Both the position numbers and the translations under genes were made by a program. This document shows, one piece after another, positions 1 through 9,537 of a DNA stretch of 64,000 nt. The notes below the pieces were generated by a model. The model was not told the DNA's origin. It ran no database searches and saw only the letters and a program-made list of their open reading frames with translations. Numbering within the stretch: the first letter of the stretch is position 1; each line of letters opens with the position of its first letter. Source of the DNA: an uncultured Bacteroides sp. (lineage in GTDB: Bacteria > Bacteroidota > Bacteroidia > Bacteroidales > Bacteroidaceae); the NCBI RefSeq assembly GCF_910586915.1, contig NZ_CAJULN010000002.1:1-64000 (forward strand). Reading direction: 5' to 3'.

Positions 1-1
1 C

Positions 2-70
2 GAAAAAAACAAATCTCATCATTACGTCGGTCCTACAAAGGCGGCTGTCAATCTGATTTATACTTTCTAA
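2..70 (+). CDS. DUF3575-type protein, C-terminal end only (partial)
   Basis: The frame starting at base 2 is open from the window edge to a TAA at 68-70 and encodes 22 residues ending in YVGPTKAAVNLIYTF. A C-terminal VGPTKA stretch followed by a hydrophobic beta strand resembles the end of DUF3575 proteins, which commonly precede DUF3868 genes in Bacteroides fimbrial operons. It ends 18 bp before the next gene, with the ribosome-binding site of that gene (GGAG, 78-81) in the gap, so the two are probably co-transcribed. The family call rests on this short tail and on position, so it is tentative. Confidence 0.5.
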   Translation, partial: EKNKSHHYVGPTKAAVNLIYTF

Positions 71-88
71 TTTGTACGGAGTAAAGAT

Positions 89-1507
89 ATGAATACTATA
101 GCCAAACTATTTTGCAGCAGTTTGCTACTCCTGTCGTCTGCCACAGGAGTGCAAGCACAAACCATCATGAATGGAAACGTAACAGTGTCCGACCTTGCCG
201 TATCTCGCTCGGGAGACAAATTATTTGTGTCGATGGACATAAACGTTTCGGCACTGGACGTAAAAAGCAACCGCGAAGTTATTCTCACACCCAAACTGTC
301 TGAAGGAATCGACAGCCTGAACCTGCCGTCTATCCTGATTGCCGGACGCAACCGCTATTACCACCACTTGCGCAACGGCTTGCGTACGGACAATATGACA
401 CTTTATCAAAGCGGTAAAGTATCCGTAGTAAACTATCGTACAGTGGTTCCCTATGCCGACTGGATGAACCGTGCCACCCTCAGCACCGACAACGAAACCT
501 GCGGTTGTTGCAGCGACCTGCTTACCGATGGCAACGACCCTCTGTTGGCGCTTTACCTCGAACCGAAAGAATTTGTTCCCGCCTATGTATATATCCGCCC
601 GAAAGCCACGCCTAAAATCAATGTATTAGAAGGGTCGGCGTATATTGATTTCCCCGTCAACCGTACGGAAATCCACGAGAACTACCGCCGCAACCCTGTA
701 GAGTTGCAGAAAATCCTTACCACAATCGATGCCGTGAAGAACGACGCAGACACGCGCATCATCTCCGTCAGCATCAAAGGGTATGCATCGCCCGAAAGCC
801 CCTATTCCAACAACGAGCGCCTGGCAATGGGACGCACGCGGACGCTCAAAGAATATGTGCGCAAGCAGTACGACTTTGCCGACTCACAATTTATCACCGA
901 CTACGAGCCGGAAGACTGGGGCGGACTGGAACGCTACGTAGAAAGTTCTTCGCTCGAAAACAAAGCGGGTATCCTCGCACTGATACGCAGCAATATGGAA
1001 CCGGACGCTAAGGAACGGAGCATCAAAACTGCCTTCCCAAAAGATTATGCTTTCTTATTAAAAGAGGTATATCCCGGACTGCGCCACTCTGACTATGCTG
1101 TGAAGTATGAAGTACGTGCATATACGGATGTGGCAGAAATCAAACGTCTGCTAAAGACGCAACCGCAAAAGTTGAGCCTCAACGAAATGTATCTCGCCGC
1201 ACAGGAGATGGAACCGGGCAGCGACGAATACAACGAGACGTTCAGCATTGCCGTGCGTATGTTCCCCGACGACGAAGTTGCCAACCTGAATGCGGCAAAC
1301 ACCGCCATGAGCCGTGGCGACATGAATACTGCCGAACGTTACCTTGCCAAAGCAGGAAACTCGCCGCAAGCCGTCTATGCACGAGGAACGTATGCAGCCT
1401 TGAAGAAAGACTTCGATGCGGCAGAGAAACTGTTTGCCGAAGCAGCCCGCAAGGGATTGGAGGATGCTCAGAAGATGTTGGAGCAGATAAAGGAGATAAA
1501 ACATTAA
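89..1507 (+). CDS. DUF3868 / OmpA-like fimbrial operon protein
   Basis: This 472-residue protein has a type I signal peptide (about residues 1-23, ending VQAQ). The N-terminal part matches the DUF3868 pattern found at the head of type V fimbrial operons. Residues around 185-265 look like an OmpA-type peptidoglycan-binding domain (IDFPVNRTEI, then KGYASPESPYSNN with conserved R residues). The last 80 residues contain TPR-like helices (NAANTAMSRGDMNTAERYL). A GGAG at 78-81 lies 7 bases before the ATG. It sits 57 bp before the major fimbrillin gene. A periplasmic or outer-membrane scaffold role in fimbria assembly is inferred from domain type and position; no enzyme motif is seen. Confidence 0.75.
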   Translation: MNTIAKLFCSSLLLLSSATGVQAQTIMNGNVTVSDLAVSRSGDKLFVSMDINVSALDVKSNREVILTPKLSEGIDSLNLPSILIAGRNRYYHHLRNGLRTDNMTLYQSGKVSVVNYRTVVPYADWMNRATLSTDNETCGCCSDLLTDGNDPLLALYLEPKEFVPAYVYIRPKATPKINVLEGSAYIDFPVNRTEIHENYRRNPVELQKILTTIDAVKNDADTRIISVSIKGYASPESPYSNNERLAMGRTRTLKEYVRKQYDFADSQFITDYEPEDWGGLERYVESSSLENKAGILALIRSNMEPDAKERSIKTAFPKDYAFLLKEVYPGLRHSDYAVKYEVRAYTDVAEIKRLLKTQPQKLSLNEMYLAAQEMEPGSDEYNETFSIAVRMFPDDEVANLNAANTAMSRGDMNTAERYLAKAGNSPQAVYARGTYAALKKDFDAAEKLFAEAARKGLEDAQKMLEQIKEIKH

Positions 1508-1564
1508 CAGGATCTAAATAGTAAGACATAGAAGTTATTAATTAATTCATTCAATATTCAGATT

Positions 1565-3553
1565 ATGAAAAGAATTAGTAAGTATTTTTTAGGCCTTTTT
1601 GTCGTGGCTTTCACAGCAAGTTGTGCTGATGATAAATTCGGCGAAACCAACTTTGACCCTACTACTTATGAGGGAGAGAAAACGTACATGACAGTACAAG
1701 TAATGATGCCTTCTGCACCCGGCAGCCGTAGCAACACAGTTGAAGGCGGTGGCAGCAATGACGGAGTGGAAATTGGCAAAGACTATGAAAACAATGTGAA
1801 AAGAATGTATGTGGTACTCGCTCGCAGTACCGATAATGCATTTATTGCTTTCGGTGATATGTCGGACAAGATGAAACAATCGGCCAACAAGCAGGCGTAT
1901 ACCGGAACTTCCAAAATCACCAAGACACAGTTGGCACAATTCTATAACGACCAATCAACGCCTGTCGATAAAAAAGAAGTAAATGTATTTATATTCTGTA
2001 ACCCGACCGACCATCTGGTAAATATCATCAGCAAGGCTGAATATAACGATGTTACATGGTATAATGAACTCTGTCAAGGCGAAAGTGAAATAGAAAACAT
2101 ATGGAATATCAATGCAGGCGGCAGTTTCCTTATGTCCAACTACACCATAGCCAAACGTCTGTTACCCAACACAATGACAGACTGGTTGCTCTACAATGAA
2201 GCAAATCCTTTTAATCTTTCGGGAATAAACAACGCAGGAAGCAGTTCGCAGGTAGACAATAGTGTAGGCGGTGCAGTAAAAGTAGAACGCGCAATGGCAC
2301 GTTTTGATTTCAAAGACGGAAGTCCTAAAGGTAGCAATACTTATCCGGTAGTACAGGATATAAAACCGGATGGAACTCTGGGCGAGTATATCGTAAATGT
2401 GCAGTTGGGAAAAATGGCTTTGGTGAATATGAATAAAGGATTCCACTATTTGCGTAGAGTCTCTGATGACGGGCTGCCCGCTTCGCAGGAACTTTGCGGT
2501 GTGGAAAAGCCGTGGTTTACCGCTCCGGGAGGAATAAGCAGTCCGCTCGTAGGTAACTACGTGGTAGATGCTTGGGCAACTGAAAAAGCGGCAGGTATCA
2601 AAACCAATGAATTAAAGAACTACTTCCAATACCCTCTTTTCCAAGAGGACGGTTCGATAGACAACACCAAACAAAATAATTGGGACACCTATTTAATATC
2701 GGATGTTTTAAAAAAAGAAGATGATAACGATAACAGTTGGAATACCGACAAACAACATGGTGATTACCACATTTGGCGTTATGTGACTGAGAATACAATT
2801 CCCGGTCCTGTAACCAATCAAGTAAACGGAATCACTACCGGAATCGTATTCAAAGGAAAAATGATAGCTACCGAAGCTGCCGTTAAAAGTACCGATGAAG
2901 CCACTCGGCGTTTGGCAGAAGTGCTGAATTACACTGCCACCGATTTGCAGAAAGACTCCTACAAAGACCCTATCATCTATATGTTCGGCGGTAATCTGTA
3001 CGTAAGTTGGCCGAATATACGCAAAGCTGTAAAAGCCGTAGCGTACGATGAAACAACGCAAACATGGAGCCGTTCACATCCGCTTTATGTAGCCGTATAT
3101 GGTACAGGAGGAACAGGTGAAACTGGTGATGCCAGCCCTCAAGACCAAGACTGCGCCAACTACAAATGGAATCTTTGGGACAACGCCGGCAAACCACTTG
3201 ACGACAAGCTGAAAGCTTTCAGACAAGCAGCTACCGGTGCCGGTATCACAATCTACCAATCAAGCAAGGACGATGCAGGCGAGTGGGGATATTACTGCTA
3301 CTATTACTATTGGAATCGTCACAACGACAACGGTATAGAAGGTGAAATGGCTCCAATGGAATTTGCCGTGGTACGTAACAATGTTTATAAACTTGCCGTT
3401 ACCAACATCTCACGTCTCGGTCATCCGCGTATTTCCGACAACGACCCGGACAACCCGACCCCCGAAACACCGGACGAAAGAGGTGATATCTACCTGACAG
3501 TTTCAGTGGACGTACTGCCGTGGGTAGTCCGTATCAATAACATTGAATTCTAA
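1565..3553 (+). CDS. Mfa1-like major fimbrillin lipoprotein
   Basis: The 662-residue product starts with a lipoprotein signal (FTASCADD, Cys about residue 20). The acidic residues after the Cys are the kind that mark surface-exported lipoproteins in Bacteroidota. Type V fimbrillins are lipidated precursors that are trimmed after an Arg in the N-terminal domain and polymerise by strand exchange; PGSRSNT near residue 53 is a candidate trimming site. Family features are the beta-rich body, the sequence GGAVKVERAMARFDF in the middle and the C-terminal strand LPWVVRINNIEF. It is the first of four consecutive fimbrial lipoprotein genes and lies 10 bp before the anchor gene. Assignment as the main shaft subunit comes from gene order and the Mfa1-type C-terminus. 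Confidence 0.8.
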   Translation: MKRISKYFLGLFVVAFTASCADDKFGETNFDPTTYEGEKTYMTVQVMMPSAPGSRSNTVEGGGSNDGVEIGKDYENNVKRMYVVLARSTDNAFIAFGDMSDKMKQSANKQAYTGTSKITKTQLAQFYNDQSTPVDKKEVNVFIFCNPTDHLVNIISKAEYNDVTWYNELCQGESEIENIWNINAGGSFLMSNYTIAKRLLPNTMTDWLLYNEANPFNLSGINNAGSSSQVDNSVGGAVKVERAMARFDFKDGSPKGSNTYPVVQDIKPDGTLGEYIVNVQLGKMALVNMNKGFHYLRRVSDDGLPASQELCGVEKPWFTAPGGISSPLVGNYVVDAWATEKAAGIKTNELKNYFQYPLFQEDGSIDNTKQNNWDTYLISDVLKKEDDNDNSWNTDKQHGDYHIWRYVTENTIPGPVTNQVNGITTGIVFKGKMIATEAAVKSTDEATRRLAEVLNYTATDLQKDSYKDPIIYMFGGNLYVSWPNIRKAVKAVAYDETTQTWSRSHPLYVAVYGTGGTGETGDASPQDQDCANYKWNLWDNAGKPLDDKLKAFRQAATGAGITIYQSSKDDAGEWGYYCYYYYWNRHNDNGIEGEMAPMEFAVVRNNVYKLAVTNISRLGHPRISDNDPDNPTPETPDERGDIYLTVSVDVLPWVVRINNIEF

Positions 3554-3563
3554 GAAATAAAAA

Positions 3564-4580
3564 ATGCATAACAACAAACGAAATATAATTTCACGGTTTA
3601 TCAGTATGGTGCTCGGCACCATACTGATGAACTTTGTCTTTTCATCGTGCGAGCGTATTTATGAAGACCTCGAACCGTGTCCGCACGGCGTATCGTTGCG
3701 CTTCATCTACGACTACAATATGGAATATGCCAATGCATTTCCCAAGAAAGTGGATTGCCTGACGCTGTTGATCTACGATGATAAAGGCAACTATGTGGAT
3801 ACCCGCATTGTGACGGGTACGGAGTTGCAGGACGAAAACTACCGAATGAAACTGGACCTCGAACAAGGGAATTATCATTTCGTGGCTTACGGCGGTCTTG
3901 CCTGCGACAAAAGTTCTTTTCTGATGAACCATACTCCTAAGGAGGGGACACGGTATACCGACTTACGGGTAGAATTAGAGGAAGAATGCCTGACAAATCC
4001 TGCACGCAAAAACCTGCACGGATTATATTGGGGCGAACTCACCCTTGCCACTGCCGACCTCTATAGCGAAGGTACTGTCGAAATGATGAAGAATACCAAC
4101 AATATCCGCATCGTATTGCAACAGATGAGCGGCGAGCCGGTAAACGACAAAGACTTTGAGTTTGAAATCACTGATGACAACACACTGTTCAACTACGACA
4201 ACAACTTGCTCGAAAACGGCGTAGTGACATACACACCGTGGTCGCAAGGTCAGGTTTCGGCAGGGGTTACCGATGAAGGACAGGAGGTAATAGTGGCTTA
4301 CGCCGAGTTATCAGTTTCGCGGTTGATGGTGAGCGACTGGCATTCACCCAAATTAAAAATCCGCCGCAAGTCTGATGGCACGGACATCATCAACATTCCA
4401 CTCATCAACTACCTGCTTATGCTTAAAAGTGATTTATACGCAAGTATGGAATCACAGGAATTTCTCGACCGCGAAAGCGAATGGTCGATGATATTCTTCC
4501 TAAGCCCGAATCTTGAATGGATTAAAACCTACATTAAGATTAACGATTGGACTGTCAGAATCAACAATATAGGACAATGA
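3564..4580 (+). CDS. Mfa2/FimB-like fimbrial anchor lipoprotein
   Basis: The 338-residue protein has a lipoprotein signal (NFVFSSCERIYEDLEPC). The CPHGVSLRFIYDYNMEYANAF pattern after it is characteristic of the Mfa2/FimB family, whose members anchor type V fimbriae to the outer membrane and limit their length. A fimbrillin-like beta domain follows (LTLLIYDDKGNYVDTRIV, then YHFVAYGGL). The C-terminus NDWTVRINNIGQ is nearly the same as that of the preceding major subunit. Its TGA overlaps the ATG of the next gene (ATGA at 4577-4580), so the two are translationally coupled. FimB/Mfa2 family assignment is fairly firm; the anchoring role is taken from Porphyromonas homologues. Confidence 0.8.
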   Translation: MHNNKRNIISRFISMVLGTILMNFVFSSCERIYEDLEPCPHGVSLRFIYDYNMEYANAFPKKVDCLTLLIYDDKGNYVDTRIVTGTELQDENYRMKLDLEQGNYHFVAYGGLACDKSSFLMNHTPKEGTRYTDLRVELEEECLTNPARKNLHGLYWGELTLATADLYSEGTVEMMKNTNNIRIVLQQMSGEPVNDKDFEFEITDDNTLFNYDNNLLENGVVTYTPWSQGQVSAGVTDEGQEVIVAYAELSVSRLMVSDWHSPKLKIRRKSDGTDIINIPLINYLLMLKSDLYASMESQEFLDRESEWSMIFFLSPNLEWIKTYIKINDWTVRINNIGQ

Positions 4581-5671
4581 AGAAAATCGCTTATATTATC
4601 ATAGCATGGTTCATCCCTCTCTTTTGCGGGGGATGCAGCCATGATACGGCTCTCGAAATACCCGACAGCGAGACAACACTGGTGAATCTAAGCATCAGCG
4701 TTGCCTTGTCCGACATTTCGCAAGCAGGAACACGGGCCAACGACACTTATCCCACCCCGCCGATTAATGATAATGAAAAGATACAAAGTCTGCGTATCAT
4801 CGTTGTACGCAATCCCGACACGGATAATATAGTAGAACAAAACCGAATCTACAATTTACAATCCGCCCCCACTACAGACTATTACGCCGAAAAAATGAAA
4901 GTGGTAGGGAATGAGAAAAAACGGATTTACCTACTTGTGAACGAAGGAGCGGAAATGACTACACCCGGATTTCCCGCGAAACGTAAATTAATAGACTACG
5001 ATTTCAACAAGATTCAGCTCGGCAGCCCGTTTCCTACAGAAGTGATTTCCAATCTGACTATCCTGTTGAACGGAGCAACGGAAAAGATAGACGGTCTGTT
5101 GCCAATGAGCGAATGCCATACAATAGATGTAAAAAGCGAAGACTACGAATGTAAGTTGTTTGTAACGCGAGCCACTACCAAGCTCACATTTAACATAACC
5201 AATAAGAGCCTGCAACCTGTCAACATCACCAAACTGGCAATAGACAAAATGGCACGCGAAGCATATTATCTGCCGCGCAACGCTACGTACACGGAAAAAG
5301 AGACAGAAAAGGGAGAGATATATAAAGAGATAACAAGTTTTGACGTTCCTCCCCAATCGGGATATTACACATATGATGCACCACAATCGCTCACAGGTGA
5401 ATTGAAAAACGGAGAGACCCGGACAAACAACAACCAACCGATTTATCTATTGGAAGGAAAACATACCGACGCCAACAATAACGAAAATCCCTATCTGCTG
5501 ACATTAGGAGTTAACGGAGCAGAACTGAAAAGCTATTTACCCAATCTGCCACAACTGCCACGCAATACTTATGTAGTGGTAAATATTACGATTAACGAAC
5601 AAGAAATGGACTGTGTAGTAGACGTCCGTCCCTACACCGAAGTAATACTGGACCCCGGATTCGGAATATAA
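4577..5671 (+). CDS. Fimbrillin-like minor subunit lipoprotein
   Basis: The start at 4577 was chosen because it gives a clean lipoprotein signal (MKKIAYIIIAWFIPLFCGGC) and overlaps the previous stop as ATGA; an upstream in-frame ATG at 4547 would place ten extra residues before the signal. The mature 364-residue precursor has an Arg in QAGTRAND (about residue 49), like the trimming site of fimbrillins, then the typical first beta strands (IQSLRIIVVRNP). Residues around 215-225 (TRATTKLTFNITN) match the middle of fimbrillin folds. It is probably an accessory shaft or tip-adjacent subunit, judging by position between the anchor gene and the giant subunit gene. Confidence 0.65.
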   Translation: MKKIAYIIIAWFIPLFCGGCSHDTALEIPDSETTLVNLSISVALSDISQAGTRANDTYPTPPINDNEKIQSLRIIVVRNPDTDNIVEQNRIYNLQSAPTTDYYAEKMKVVGNEKKRIYLLVNEGAEMTTPGFPAKRKLIDYDFNKIQLGSPFPTEVISNLTILLNGATEKIDGLLPMSECHTIDVKSEDYECKLFVTRATTKLTFNITNKSLQPVNITKLAIDKMAREAYYLPRNATYTEKETEKGEIYKEITSFDVPPQSGYYTYDAPQSLTGELKNGETRTNNNQPIYLLEGKHTDANNNENPYLLTLGVNGAELKSYLPNLPQLPRNTYVVVNITINEQEMDCVVDVRPYTEVILDPGFGI

Positions 5672-5683
5672 AAAGAGGAAATT

Positions 5684-8600
5684 ATGAAACGAAACATGAT
5701 TTATAGTCTATTGGCAGTGCTGACATTTGCCTTGACAGCCTGCACAGACGATTGGTTGAACAACGAAGGCGGACAAATGCCGGAAGGAGAAACCGGCGTA
5801 ACTGCGACTGTGGAGTTTCTTCCTCTCCGCCCGGCTTTGGATGTGAACACCCGCACGGCGGGAGATGCCATCAAAGACATCAATAATCTTTGCGTATTGC
5901 TGTACGATACGGAAGGAGACTTTATAAAATCCTACTACCTCCTGCCGGAAGGCTCCGCATCGACAGAGGAGAAAGACAGCGAATTCACCGTTAAGGACGA
6001 ACCCCGCACCGACGCGGACGCAGTAGGCGGCACAGGCGGCACAAAGCCGGAAACGGCAGAAAGCCAAACCAAACAGGCCTCTTTCAAACTATCTCAGATA
6101 CCTTACGGACATTATTATATGTATGCCGTTGCCAATATGGGCAACCTCGCCAAATCGGACACTTACAAAGAACTTATAAAGACGGCCGAAGGACTGAAAT
6201 CCATCGACCTGCAATGGAGCACGGAATGGGTTACTACCACCGAAGAAGGAGACGGCAAGCAAACAAAAGCCACCGCCAACAACCAGATGTTCGGCTACTT
6301 CACCACACAAGACAATGCCCCGGCAAAAGCAAACCGCAACACGCAGGATGCCCCCGTCACCGTCAATAAGAAAGGAATGAAACTGCACGCATGGATACGC
6401 CGTGCGGCTTCCAAAGTGACCATTGCCTACGATGCAAGCGGACTGAAAGAGGGTGTGTTCATTTATCTGAAGTCGGTACAAATCAAAGATATCCCTGCAC
6501 ACTGCTATTTGGGCAAAGAGAACAATGTAGGAGCTGAAGGAGATAATGATAAACCTGCTTACGAGTTAGGCTCGGAATTGCTGCAAGGAGAAACTATCAA
6601 ATACTACGAAGGAGAAGAGCCCACCGTGTTCGATGAGTCCTATCCGGTACGCCTCACTACAGGCGAGCCCCGCTATCCGGTAGAGAAAGCCCATGACGAA
6701 CTCACCAATGCCCTGTTCTTCTTTGAGAATATGCAAGGAACAGGCCCCGACAAAAGACAAGATGCAAACGAAGACGGAAAGTTAGACCACCCCGGACTAC
6801 CCGATAAGCCGGACAAATATCCCAACTACCGTCCGAAAGACGCCATGCCCTATGGCACATACATCGAAGTAGATGCCTATTACCGCTCCATCAACAGCGA
6901 CAAAGTGGGTAGCGGCAATATAAAGTATCGCTTCATGCTCGGCAAAAATACAACCACCGACTATAATGCCGAACGCAATCATCATTACAAACTGACACTG
7001 AAGTTCAAGAACTACGCCAACGATGCCGACTGGCACATCGAATACGAAGAACCGGAACCGGGTATCGAAGTGCCCAATCCTTACTATATTTCTTATCTAT
7101 ACAACCACTCCATGATGTTGCCCATGAAAATCAGGACAGGAGGACGCAAACTGAGTAAGATAGAAGCAAGGATTGTAGACAACCGTTGGGGTCCCCACAA
7201 TGCACGGGAAACCTTCGATTATTTTAAAGAGATGGACATAGCAAACAGCAATCAGTGGAATGGTTTTCTTTCACTGCGTGCTACCAAAGATTTGTTCATA
7301 CCTGGAACCTCACCTTATACCGTCACCTCCAACCAACCTTATTACGAGAGTCATAAAAGAGGAGAACGCACTTATCCTATTGAAGATATAACAGACGAAG
7401 AAGAACATTCCTACTATGGCGAAGCAGGAGAAGAAAATGACGGAGAATATAAAGTCAGGAAAGAGGGTGATAGTATCTATCACGTCCTGCTACCTATGTA
7501 CACCCGTGCCAAACAGCTAATCAAAGAAACCGGTTACACTGGAAATAATCCCTATGTAGCCTATCAACGCCGGGCGGAAGTAGAAATAAAGGCAACATTA
7601 TTGGATCCCGACGGCTCGGAATGGGGAACAATCACTACAAATACTCCTGCCACCAATACAACCAAAGGCAACGAGAACCCTGTCATTTATCAAGTGCACC
7701 GCGTTGTCAACCCCAAAGGTATTTGGCGCAGCTCTGACAACAACAAAGGTTTCAATGTATTACTAAAACGGCTGCCTCAAGAAAATGGAAAAACATTTGA
7801 AGTCTTCACCTCCGAAGGCCCCTGGAAAGCCTATGTGGTGCGTGGTGATGCCAACTTCATCGAATTAGGCGGCGGCAAGGAAAACAACAAAGTAAGCAAC
7901 GATACCGTCTATGGAAAAACCGGTTCGAATATAGACTTCAGAATAGATTTTAAAGGTAGTTGCGGAAAGGAGCAAAACCGATATGCCATCATACGGGTAG
8001 AGTATCACAACTATACCTGCTATCATCTGATATTCGTACGCCAGGGCGATGCTCCCGATGATTTGATTGAAGGAGGTACCCAATGGCACGCATACAATAT
8101 GAAGACCAAAAGCGAAGAAACCAGTTCGCCATTGGAAGAGGGGTCGTTGTTCAAATGGGGAAACCTTGATGATGCTATTGACGCGCTTAACAACAAGAAT
8201 CCTAAAGAATATTGGATAGACGTCGATCCGGATTCTTTCAAGGGCTTAGAAGGTAAGTTAACTCTTGCCGGTTCGTCTACAGAAAAGACATGGGGAGAGA
8301 TATTGGCTAAAGAGTTAGCTACCCCCCCTGTTGGACAGCCTTTCGTCGATCCGTCGGAACTCCCGTTAAATGCAAGAATAGCTTCTTACGACGATTTCAA
8401 AGCATTATACGAACACACAGACATCAAACAAGGGTATGGTATATTATATGGAGACGAATCGGAAGATACCGAAGATGATATCATAGAAGCCTACGGCTAT
8501 GACTACCGGAATACCAAACGCGGAATGCGCGGTTGTTTTGTCTACAACCAAGAGACCGGAAAGAATCTGTTCTTCCCTATCGGAGCTTCCGGATACGGAC

Positions 8601-8911
8601 ACAGGAAAAACGCAGATGCCAAAGGAGCAGGTACGCTAAGATACGCATCTAGCCGGGACGACAAATTCCCCACTACACCTATTGGTAATGCTTATCCCAA
8701 TGGCGTCAAAGACGCTCCCCTCTTCTACGATGTATATATGCGTCCCGGAGCTATCTATTGGGTGAGCAATTTTGTAACAGCTAATGCTCCCGGAGATGGC
8801 AACGCTACAGGATGGGATTTCAATTATTTTACATTCGATTTCTTCCCCATCACCTATTATGCAACCAAACAGGCCAAAGATGCCTGCTTTATACGGTGTG
8901 TAAACAGATAA
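5684..8911 (+). CDS. Very large fimbrial (tip-type, DUF4906-like) lipoprotein
   Basis: The 1075-residue product has a lipoprotein signal (LTFALTACTDDW, acidic after the Cys) and an N-terminal fimbrillin-like domain with a candidate trimming Arg (VNTRTAGDAI, about residue 54). Residues about 230-245 (AWIRRAASKVTIAYD) match the fimbrillin middle strand pattern. The C-terminal half, including IIRVEYHNYTCYHLIFVRQGDAP and a region rich in aromatic residues and glycine, resembles the DUF4906/Mfa5-like tip proteins of Bacteroides. The gene has a good ribosome-binding site (AGAGGA, six bases before ATG) and starts 12 bp after the previous stop. An adhesin or tip role is inferred; no ligand-binding motif can be named. 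Confidence 0.65.
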   Translation: MKRNMIYSLLAVLTFALTACTDDWLNNEGGQMPEGETGVTATVEFLPLRPALDVNTRTAGDAIKDINNLCVLLYDTEGDFIKSYYLLPEGSASTEEKDSEFTVKDEPRTDADAVGGTGGTKPETAESQTKQASFKLSQIPYGHYYMYAVANMGNLAKSDTYKELIKTAEGLKSIDLQWSTEWVTTTEEGDGKQTKATANNQMFGYFTTQDNAPAKANRNTQDAPVTVNKKGMKLHAWIRRAASKVTIAYDASGLKEGVFIYLKSVQIKDIPAHCYLGKENNVGAEGDNDKPAYELGSELLQGETIKYYEGEEPTVFDESYPVRLTTGEPRYPVEKAHDELTNALFFFENMQGTGPDKRQDANEDGKLDHPGLPDKPDKYPNYRPKDAMPYGTYIEVDAYYRSINSDKVGSGNIKYRFMLGKNTTTDYNAERNHHYKLTLKFKNYANDADWHIEYEEPEPGIEVPNPYYISYLYNHSMMLPMKIRTGGRKLSKIEARIVDNRWGPHNARETFDYFKEMDIANSNQWNGFLSLRATKDLFIPGTSPYTVTSNQPYYESHKRGERTYPIEDITDEEEHSYYGEAGEENDGEYKVRKEGDSIYHVLLPMYTRAKQLIKETGYTGNNPYVAYQRRAEVEIKATLLDPDGSEWGTITTNTPATNTTKGNENPVIYQVHRVVNPKGIWRSSDNNKGFNVLLKRLPQENGKTFEVFTSEGPWKAYVVRGDANFIELGGGKENNKVSNDTVYGKTGSNIDFRIDFKGSCGKEQNRYAIIRVEYHNYTCYHLIFVRQGDAPDDLIEGGTQWHAYNMKTKSEETSSPLEEGSLFKWGNLDDAIDALNNKNPKEYWIDVDPDSFKGLEGKLTLAGSSTEKTWGEILAKELATPPVGQPFVDPSELPLNARIASYDDFKALYEHTDIKQGYGILYGDESEDTEDDIIEAYGYDYRNTKRGMRGCFVYNQETGKNLFFPIGASGYGHRKNADAKGAGTLRYASSRDDKFPTTPIGNAYPNGVKDAPLFYDVYMRPGAIYWVSNFVTANAPGDGNATGWDFNYFTFDFFPITYYATKQAKDACFIRCVNR

Positions 8912-8922
8912 AAACATAGGTA

Positions 8923-9537
8923 TTGAAAGCAAAACCAATAAAAATCCTCTTCACCCTTCTCGCCGCATCTGCCCTCTACTGTAACGCAGCGACAGAAAAC
9001 ACCCCCGTGGCGGTCGTACCGACCGCCACGGCCGATACCATCCCCTCCCCTGCCCAATCGCCCCGCACGACATCCTTGCAAGACAGCATCCACCAGACTT
9101 TCCTACAGAAAGCCGCCCAAAAGAACCGCCCCGGCACACGAGCCGCCAACTTTGCCTATCTCAACCGACAGGAAAAGAAAACCACCCTCTACCGCATCAA
9201 AGCCAATCGGCTCCTGCTCCTATTCTACGAACCCGACTGCCCGCACTGCATAGAAACGATAAATACACTCGACAACCATCCCCGGCTACGCCGCCAAGTA
9301 CGCGAAAAAACATGGACCATACTCGCCATCTATGCCGACGGCGACCGCATCCTATGGCAACGCGAAAAGGACAAGCTACCCCGCGACTGGAACGCAGGCT
9401 TCGCCACAGCAGAAATATTCGACCGCGAACTGTACATCCTACCGGAAATGCCCACCATCTACCTGCTCGACAAGGACAAAACCGTATTGCTAAAGGAAAC
9501 CACACCACAAGAGCTGCTAAAACTGCTCAACGACTGA
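8923..9537 (+). CDS. Secreted thioredoxin-fold protein with CPHC motif
   Basis: The start is a TTG at 8923, 11 bp after the previous stop; no ATG gives the signal peptide (about residues 1-23). The 204-residue protein has a low-complexity linker rich in Thr and Pro, then a thioredoxin fold: LLLLFYEPDCPHCIETI with Cys106 and Cys109, and the cis-Pro loop EMPTIYLLD (Pro177). It resembles the C-terminal thioredoxin half of DUF5106-type proteins but lacks their N-terminal domain. As the last gene of the fimbrial operon it may act as an oxidoreductase or disulfide isomerase on exported subunits, but this is inference. Alternative: a general periplasmic thiol protein that happens to be next to the cluster. 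Confidence 0.65.
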   Translation: MKAKPIKILFTLLAASALYCNAATENTPVAVVPTATADTIPSPAQSPRTTSLQDSIHQTFLQKAAQKNRPGTRAANFAYLNRQEKKTTLYRIKANRLLLLFYEPDCPHCIETINTLDNHPRLRRQVREKTWTILAIYADGDRILWQREKDKLPRDWNAGFATAEIFDRELYILPEMPTIYLLDKDKTVLLKETTPQELLKLLND

